A stretch of DNA of 64,000 nt from Candidatus Accumulibacter sp. ACC003 (lineage in GTDB: Bacteria > Pseudomonadota > Gammaproteobacteria > Burkholderiales > Rhodocyclaceae). The notes under the pieces were generated by a model. The model was not told the origin of the DNA. It did no database searches and worked only from the letters and a program-made list of their open reading frames with translations. Where the stretch lies: NCBI RefSeq assembly GCF_907163085.1, contig NZ_CAJQTX010000001.1, forward strand, positions 451,001 through 515,000. The letters run 5' to 3'. This document shows positions 58,694 through 64,000 of this stretch, piece after piece (the first letter of the stretch is position 1; each line of letters opens with the position of its first letter). A program made the translations under genes and the position numbers.

Positions 58694-59080
58694 ATGAAGT
58701 TCATCTTGACGGTTTTAGCTGTGGTTACGCTATCCATATCCTTCGCTCGTGGTCAGGAATCTGGAGAGAGTTCCGGAGGGGCTCGCTTGACAGAGAGACA
58801 AGCGCTTCTAAACCCCAGCGGCTTCAACGTTGACTGGAATTGCGGAGGCTCAACTGGGCGGTCTTTTGTCACCTTTCGGGAAGACGGTGAAAAGATCGTC
58901 GTCGACATCAGTAACTATGGACGCGGAGCGTGCAAATCAGAGGCCAAGATGACGGATTCGGGTCTTGTATGGGATGGATGCAAAGACACCGGGATTGCCA
59001 TGTCGTTTGATGCCAGCAATAAGGGAATTCCATTCAAAGGACAAAGTTCTCGTTGTTCCTATGAATTCAATGCCAGGTAA
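58694..59080 (+). CDS. Hypothetical exported 128-aa protein
   Basis: Unknown function. A short signal peptide (KFILTVLAVVTLSISFARG) precedes a small mature domain with three to four Cys (DWNCGGSTG, GACKSEAK, WDGCKDTG, SSRCSYEF), suggesting one or two disulfides in the periplasm. GAGGAGATACAG lies upstream of ATG 58694. Base composition is slightly AT-richer than in the metabolic regions. No family is recognised. Confidence 0.65.
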   Translation: MKFILTVLAVVTLSISFARGQESGESSGGARLTERQALLNPSGFNVDWNCGGSTGRSFVTFREDGEKIVVDISNYGRGACKSEAKMTDSGLVWDGCKDTGIAMSFDASNKGIPFKGQSSRCSYEFNAR

Positions 59081-59289
59081 ATCTACGCCCAACGAATACG
59101 GTTAGATCGTGCGAAGCCACGATCTGTACCGTTCGTTTGGAAGGTAAAAAAGGGCCAGGCTCAATTAGCTATATACTCACGGCATGCCATGCTGTCCACA
59201 CATCCGTCTTCCGGACCTGCCGTTGCTCATCGTGCAATGAGGCTGCAACCGCAACGTTTCTCTCTTCGGTGGAGATCATGGGTATTCGA

Positions 59290-59400
59290 GCCTGGTCCTT
59301 TTTCTTCATGACCGACGACATCCTCGGCTTCTACAACAGCCTCCGCTGGCACTTGAAACTCGCTTACCTGCCGCCGAATGTCTCTGAGCATCACATACCA
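59290..59400 (+). mobile_element. IS3-type transposase OrfB C-terminal scar
   Basis: The frame reads DDILGFYNSLRWHLKLAYLP, then PNVSEHH, which resembles the C-terminal FYN-x-x-R-x-H-x-x-L-x-YL-x-P-x-x-F/Y-E stretch of IS3-family OrfB integrases. Nothing else of the DDE domain and no terminal repeats are visible. It is a short remnant. Confidence 0.5.
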
Positions 59401-59709
59401 GATAACAAGCTATCCGGGTGTCCGAATTCCTTGACCACGACAATTTCGGGGTGTCAAGGACCTTGGCACTGATGCAATTGCCCTGGCCAGGCAACGCTGA
59501 ATCGCTCACAAAAGCGCATTCTCGCTTAATATGCGCGTCGTCCGTAGGATGAACGCGGCCGCTCCGGTCACTCGTGCGGACCCAGTGCCGCTCGCGCGCG
59601 AGATGCTACCGTCCGCGGGAGATGCGGTACCGCAGAATCGAGTGCGCCGCGGCGGCGGCGCGCTACGTGACCTTTTGTAGGCGTTTTGCTGTTCAACAAG
59701 GAGCTTGAA

Positions 59710-60315
59710 ATGTCTGACATCAAGGAATCTATCGAAGAGGTCATCGACAAGGCGGAACGGCCTTCTGACCGCCTGAACAGCACCGTGGCGGCGCTGGTGG
59801 CCGTCCTGGCGACGGTGATGGCGCTATTCAACGTCAAGGACGGGAACGTCGTGCAGGCGATGGCCCAGGCGCAGGCCAGGAGCATCGACACCTGGTCGTA
59901 TTTCCAGGCCAAGAGCACCAAGCAAGCGCTCGCCGAGAACATGGTCGATCAGTTCACCCTGGAGCGAGCGCGGGGTGCCGCGGTGACCCCGGAGGCTGGC
60001 GCCGCGCTGGACCAGAAAATCGCCTTCTATCGCGACAAGGCGACTCGTTACGAACACGACAAGGACGAAATCAAGAAGCAGGCGGAGGCCTACGAAGCAG
60101 AATACGATCGACTGAATATTCACGACGACCAGTTCGATATCGCCGACGCGGGAATTTCTGTCGCACTCGCTGTACTCGGTATTGCCGCCCTGACACGCCG
60201 AAGCTGGCTGGTCTGGTTCGCTCTGCTGTTCGCTGGAGTGGGGCTTGTTTCGGGAATCTCCGGTTTTGTCGGCGGCGACTTCCATCTCGATTTCCTCGCG
60301 TCGCTACTGAGCTGA
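59710..60315 (+). CDS. DUF4337 membrane protein
   Basis: A 201-residue protein. One N-terminal helix (LNSTVAALVAVLATVMALFN), a charged coiled-coil-like segment (residues about 50-145: FQAKSTKQALAENMVDQFTL, YRDKATRYEHDKDEIKKQAE), then two C-terminal membrane helices. WSYFQAKSTKQ is a hallmark of DUF4337. ATG 59710 follows AAGGAG. Function unknown. Confidence 0.85.
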   Translation: MSDIKESIEEVIDKAERPSDRLNSTVAALVAVLATVMALFNVKDGNVVQAMAQAQARSIDTWSYFQAKSTKQALAENMVDQFTLERARGAAVTPEAGAALDQKIAFYRDKATRYEHDKDEIKKQAEAYEAEYDRLNIHDDQFDIADAGISVALAVLGIAALTRRSWLVWFALLFAGVGLVSGISGFVGGDFHLDFLASLLS

Positions 60316-60318
60316 GAC

Positions 60319-60546
60319 GTGTCGCAACCAAGGATGCCAGGCATCGAAGCCGAGCGGTTCGAATTCCCGTCGCTGGCGTGGCTCGCAGCGATGCCAGAGG
60401 CAGCACTGGAAGGGATTTGCCAGGTGGCATCCGCTGTCGTCGCGGACATGAGCTCAGCTGGCGATGAGTTGCTTTCGGCGCAGGCGTCGGGGGAGTGCTA
60501 TCGGCCAGCAAGAGTCATTCGCTGGTTGCTAAAATCTGCGAAATGA
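60319..60546 (+). CDS. Hypothetical 75-aa protein
   Basis: A short frame with GTG start 60319, 3 bp after the DUF4337 stop. It has LAWLAAMPEAALEGICQVAS and ends RVIRWLLKSAK. Composition is protein-like, but no ribosome site is clear and no family is recognised. It could be cotranslated with DUF4337. Confidence 0.4.
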   Translation: MSQPRMPGIEAERFEFPSLAWLAAMPEAALEGICQVASAVVADMSSAGDELLSAQASGECYRPARVIRWLLKSAK

Positions 60547-60780
60547 GCGTCGGCTGCAACCCTGATAGCCGACGCTCACAATAGAACTATCGTGGTACCG
60601 GCTTATCAGTCATAGGTGACGGCCGTCAAAGTTTCGGTTAGCGATTTCCCGATTGGGGGCTTCGTAGTACCATCGGCAGGCCCCACTCCGATACAGACGC
60701 CAGGCAAATGCGCCAACGAGATAGGAAACAGTCCCAGCACCAGTTTGGTAGTGCCTGTCAGGCTAGATAGGTTAATTCCG

Positions 60781-61413
60781 ATGATCATTCGTTTCAATCC
60801 CACGCTACTTAACCGGAACGTTGCTCCTTGCATTGCAGAGTTTGTATCGGCAGAAATTCCAGATCTTCGCCCGACTTTCCCACAAGCAGAGCATTGGCTG
60901 TCGAATCACTTCCTAAACACCCTGTTCGGCCCAAAATTCACGGGGAACTCTAGACAGTTGGCAATCAACCTGCTAAGCCGCGCACAAGGTCAGTTTTCGT
61001 TTTTCCATGAGGCACGCGAATCGACACACACTTTTCTTGAAAAAAGTAAACCCTGCTATCCTGCTGTTCGGCATTACTACGGAGCCATTGTTCGCTGGGA
61101 AGCGTGTTTCCTTAATCTTCAGATGTTTGTCGATACCTATAAGAGATTATTTGGCAAGGAGGTGTTCGAGCGCGGTGACGGATCTGAAGTTCAACGCGCA
61201 TACGATATGGCGAATAACGTTAAGCACTGGGCCGACGTGGTGAAGTCGGACCGCAGCGACGACGAACACACGATTCCTTTGTGGATGTCGAACTCCGGTT
61301 TTCACACCTACGCCCATTCGCTCACCTATGCTGAGCTATCAGCGATCACTGCCGAAGTAGCAAAAACAGCGAATCTACTTCAGAACCCAGGATCAATAGC
61401 CAAAGCAACCTGA
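60781..61413 (+). CDS. Hypothetical 210-aa protein of foreign-looking composition
   Basis: Unknown function. From ATG 60781 (MIIRFNPTLLNRN) the protein is mostly helical, with HWLSNHFLNTLF, SFFHEARESTHTFLEK, PAVRHYYGAIVRWEACFLNL, YDMANNVKHWADVV and a polar C-terminus. The pattern resembles small HEPN-like or apea-type helical proteins, but no Rx4-6H motif could be fixed. A longer in-frame start at 60616 exists. Codon use and base composition are AT-richer than the neighbours, suggesting acquisition. Confidence 0.55.
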   Translation: MIIRFNPTLLNRNVAPCIAEFVSAEIPDLRPTFPQAEHWLSNHFLNTLFGPKFTGNSRQLAINLLSRAQGQFSFFHEARESTHTFLEKSKPCYPAVRHYYGAIVRWEACFLNLQMFVDTYKRLFGKEVFERGDGSEVQRAYDMANNVKHWADVVKSDRSDDEHTIPLWMSNSGFHTYAHSLTYAELSAITAEVAKTANLLQNPGSIAKAT

Positions 61414-61843
61414 CATCATGTTCGACCTCGCGCGTTTCCGTCGCCCGTCACTACACGAAAAGGTATGCAGCGTAGTTTAAGTACCCGACCTCTCAATCAG
61501 AAAGATCGGAAACGGTCGCACTCCGGCGCCATGCTTCGGAAACCGGCCAATGCGCGTTTCTGCGAAGCCAAATCCCACGGCCCAATCGCGACCGGCGGCT
61601 CATCCTCGGATAGCTGCCATCGATAACGTAGCAGGTCGAACGTCTCGTATGGGTCGTAAGCTGTCGTTCAACACCACTCGGCGACGACACCCGGCGGCTG
61701 GCCAAATGCACCCGTCTTGCGTTTTCCATTTCAACCCTTCAGCAACCGCCAAGATCTGCGCCTGGAACTCCCCGCTGCGCATCCGGGCTACAATTCGGCC
61801 ATCCGCTTGCTCATCGCCCCTCGCTCGCCAGCGCTCTCCCATC
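61414..61843. other. Spacer upstream of the UbiB-like gene
   Basis: About 430 bp. Open frames on both strands lack good starts. TACAAT at 61789-61794 is a possible -10 for the downstream gene without a good -35. No recognised feature otherwise. Confidence 0.4.
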
Positions 61844-63340
61844 ATGACCACCCCCTCCGACATAGACCATCGCAGCGATCCGCTGGCGATCTTGCTGCAG
61901 CTCTGCGAGTTGTTGCCTGCGGACTACGCGCACATGCGGCCACTGGTGGCCGACGCTTTGTCCTTTTTCCTCCAGCGGCTCTCACCGCTTCGCCAGCAGG
62001 CCATTCTTGGCGCGCAATTTGCGCTGCCGAGTAGCGCCAGCCGTGAGCAGCGGGTGGTCAGTCTGTTTCGTCTCTGTCCGAGCTTGCACAAGCTGGGGCA
62101 GGTGGTGGCGCATGACCGCCGCCTGTCGAGCGAGTTGCGCCAGCGTTTGCAGGAGCTCGAAACGCTGGCACCCAGCGATTCGCTGGCGACCGTCCTGCCG
62201 CTGCTGCAACGTGAGGTGGGGCCGATCGCCGGTTTGCAGATTGGGCGGCAGGCGCTTGCCGAGGGCAGTGTCGCCGTCGTCGTGCCTTTCGCCTGGCAGC
62301 CGGCGAAGAACACGCCGGCGCAGCGGGGCGTCTTCAAGGTTCTGCGGCCGGGTGTGCTGGAGCGGCTCGACGAAGACCTCGCCATCTGGCCGGCCCTCGG
62401 GGCATTCCTGGAAGAACGCTGCGTTCACCATGGCCTGCCGGTGCTCGATTACCGCGATACGCTGGAAACGGTTGCCCGCCTGCTGGCCAACGAAGTCCGC
62501 CTGGACCAGGAGCAGGCCCACCTGAGCGAGGCCGGCGACTTCTACGCCGGCTCGCCGGATGTCCTCGTGCCGCGTTTGTTTCCTTTTTCCACACCGTTTG
62601 TCACGGCCATGGAAAGGGTCGATGGCTGCAAGGTGACCGAGCAGAATTTGCCGGCTGAGGAAATGCGTCAGCGTGCCGAGCGGATCATCAGGGCGGTGCT
62701 GGCGCAGCCCTTCTGGGGCAGCCGCGAGGCGGGCGCGCTGTTTCATGCCGACCCGCACGCCGGCAACCTTCTGGCGACGCCGGATGGGCGGCTGGCGATC
62801 ATCGACTGGGCGCTCACCGCGCGCCTGTCGAAGGCGCAGTGCGAGGCGGTCGTGCAACTGGGTCTGGGCGCGCTGACGCTTAACGATGCGCGCGTCTGCG
62901 CGGCCATCGCTGCGCTCGGCCAGACGCTCGATGTCGTGCGCGTGCAAGTGGCCGTCACGGCGGCGCTGCAGCAGGTGCGCGGTGGTCGATTCCCCGGCTT
63001 CGGCTGGATGACCTCGCTGCTGGATGCACTGGGATCGACGTCGGCCGTGCGCTTTCCCGAAGATGTGGTGCTCTTTCGCAAGGCCTTGCTGAGTCTGTCG
63101 GGCGTCGTCGCCGACGTTTCCGAGCAGATGGCGGTCGATGGCATCCTCATTCGCCAGGGCGCTTCGCAGTTCGTCAAGGGGCTGTTGCGGCGCCCCTGGA
63201 ACTGGGCAGACTCGCGTGCGGTCGGCGCCCACGTCTCGAATGCCGACCTCGTCGGTCTCTGGGCCGAGCTACCGGCGACGACGCTGCGCTATTTGGGGGG
63301 AGGGCGCGGCGGCCGGCCTGGTGGCGAATTGGCGCTCTGA
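61844..63340 (+). CDS. ABC1/UbiB-family atypical kinase-like protein
   Basis: A 498-residue member of the ABC1/ADCK/UbiB family. KLGQVVAHDRRLSSELRQRL corresponds to the KxGQ motif region, GVFKVLRPGV to the ATP-binding lysine, ANEVRLDQEQAHL to the ExD motif, FHADPHAGNLL to the catalytic loop and LAIIDWALTARLS to the metal-binding DFG-like motif. UbiB supports ubiquinone synthesis; this divergent protein may act on another lipid. ATG 61844 begins the family homology; no strong ribosome site is seen. It converges with the ABC-2 permease gene. Confidence 0.85.
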   Translation: MTTPSDIDHRSDPLAILLQLCELLPADYAHMRPLVADALSFFLQRLSPLRQQAILGAQFALPSSASREQRVVSLFRLCPSLHKLGQVVAHDRRLSSELRQRLQELETLAPSDSLATVLPLLQREVGPIAGLQIGRQALAEGSVAVVVPFAWQPAKNTPAQRGVFKVLRPGVLERLDEDLAIWPALGAFLEERCVHHGLPVLDYRDTLETVARLLANEVRLDQEQAHLSEAGDFYAGSPDVLVPRLFPFSTPFVTAMERVDGCKVTEQNLPAEEMRQRAERIIRAVLAQPFWGSREAGALFHADPHAGNLLATPDGRLAIIDWALTARLSKAQCEAVVQLGLGALTLNDARVCAAIAALGQTLDVVRVQVAVTAALQQVRGGRFPGFGWMTSLLDALGSTSAVRFPEDVVLFRKALLSLSGVVADVSEQMAVDGILIRQGASQFVKGLLRRPWNWADSRAVGAHVSNADLVGLWAELPATTLRYLGGGRGGRPGGELAL

Positions 63341-63346
63341 GGTCGG

Positions 63347-64000
63347 CTAGTACATCCGGTTGCGAAAAAGCCAGGTGGCGGCGGCCAGTGCGACCGCGCC
63401 AATCGCCGCCATCGCCACAAACGGTTCGAGCAGCAGCTCGAAGGGCGTGCCTTCGAGGAAGACGCCGCGCAAGATCACCAGAAAATAGCGCATGGGGTTG
63501 AGCAGCGTCAGATGCTGGACCAGCGACGGCATGTTTTCAATCGGCGTCGCAAAACCCGAGAGGATGATCGCGGGTACGAGGAAGAAGAAGGCGCCGAGCA
63601 ATCCCTGTTGCTGGGTGACGGCGAGCGATGAAATCATCAGGCCCAGGCCGATAGCCGACAGCAGGAACAAGACGACGCCGGTATACAGCGTCAGCAGTTT
63701 GCCCAACAGCGGGACATGGAACCAGAAGACGGCGACCAGAATGATCGCCGTGGCTTCGCCCATGCCAATCACAAAACTCGGCAAGGCCTTGCCGAGCAGG
63801 ATTTCGCCCGGCCGCAGCGGCGTCACGAGCAGTTGGTCGAAGGTCCCCTGTTCGCGCTCGCGTGCCACCGACAGCGCCGTCACCAGCATGGTGACGAGCA
63901 GCGTCAGCAGGCCGACGATGCCGGGGACGAAAAACCAGCGGCTTTCCAGGTTGGGATTGAACCACGCGCGGGTCTCGATCACCGCCGCTGGCGGTCGGCC
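63347..64000 (-). CDS. ABC-2 type transporter permease, N-terminus beyond window
   Basis: The C-terminal 212 or so residues plus at least six more codons running off the right edge. REREQGTFDQLLVTPLRPGE is the cytosolic helix of YbhS/YhhJ-type ABC-2 permeases. Five membrane segments follow, with FFFLVPAIILSGFATPIENM and LNPMRYFLVILRGVFLEG, both family signatures. The open frame continues upstream with no start before base 64000. Its ATPase and partner genes should lie outside the window. It probably exports drugs or lipids. Confidence 0.93.
   Translation of the reverse strand, partial: GRPPAAVIETRAWFNPNLESRWFFVPGIVGLLTLLVTMLVTALSVAREREQGTFDQLLVTPLRPGEILLGKALPSFVIGMGEATAIILVAVFWFHVPLLGKLLTLYTGVVLFLLSAIGLGLMISSLAVTQQQGLLGAFFFLVPAIILSGFATPIENMPSLVQHLTLLNPMRYFLVILRGVFLEGTPFELLLEPFVAMAAIGAVALAAATWLFRNRMY

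Overview
The window is GC-rich, densely packed proteobacterial DNA. Gene content points to a PHA-accumulating, facultatively anaerobic betaproteobacterium of the Candidatus Accumulibacter / Dechloromonas kind. The grounds are FNR with oxygen-independent HemN, an NO/hemerythrin cluster, a Hyb-type uptake hydrogenase, a class I PHA synthase, a class III PhaEC pair, a PhaC-like third protein and a PHB-depolymerase-type esterase. The genus is an inference; no rRNA or tRNA gene was seen.

Region 1 (1-9 kb) deals with oxygen, copper and NO. It holds a CopA-type copper ATPase (cut by the left edge), a TauE/SafE-like membrane protein, hemN and fnr. A second cluster reads hemerythrin, DUF2249, NnrS, SirB2, with a divergent universal stress protein. 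Three FNR/Dnr-type boxes sit in the promoters; for hemN, hemerythrin and usp each has a -10-like hexamer at the spacing of a class II FNR promoter.

Region 2 (9-23.3 kb) is mostly housekeeping and lipid/PHA metabolism: a retropepsin-like protease, a CoA-type Nudix hydrolase, a CobD/CbiB-like protein, a thiolase, a DMT transporter, a PHB depolymerase with an unusual N-terminal extension, an enoyl-CoA hydratase, the PhaC-like protein and an acyl-CoA ligase.

Region 3 (23.4-33.7 kb) is an accessory region. It has a DUF4062-NTPase-TPR STAND protein, a large exported ankyrin-like protein, a gene remnant, a 21-bp-period repeat array, a decayed CRISPR adaptation module (cas1 3' fragment plus two tandem cas2 genes) and a toxin-antitoxin pair whose toxin is frameshifted and truncated.

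Region 4 (33.7-48.6 kb) is the PHA/polyamine block: a thioesterase, class I phaC, a PotABCD-type transporter with a MocR-type regulator, then SDR, thiolase, two hotdog hydratases, phaE and class III phaC. Several strong hairpins divide this block.

Region 5 (48.7-57.2 kb) has msrA, an alpha/beta hydrolase and a seven-gene hydrogenase operon in the order hybO-A-B-C-D-G-E, behind a sigma-54-like promoter. Region 6 (57.2-64 kb) is mixed: a GST, an exported small protein, an IS3-type scar, DUF4337, hypothetical genes, an ABC1/UbiB-like kinase and the end of an ABC-2 permease cut by the right edge.
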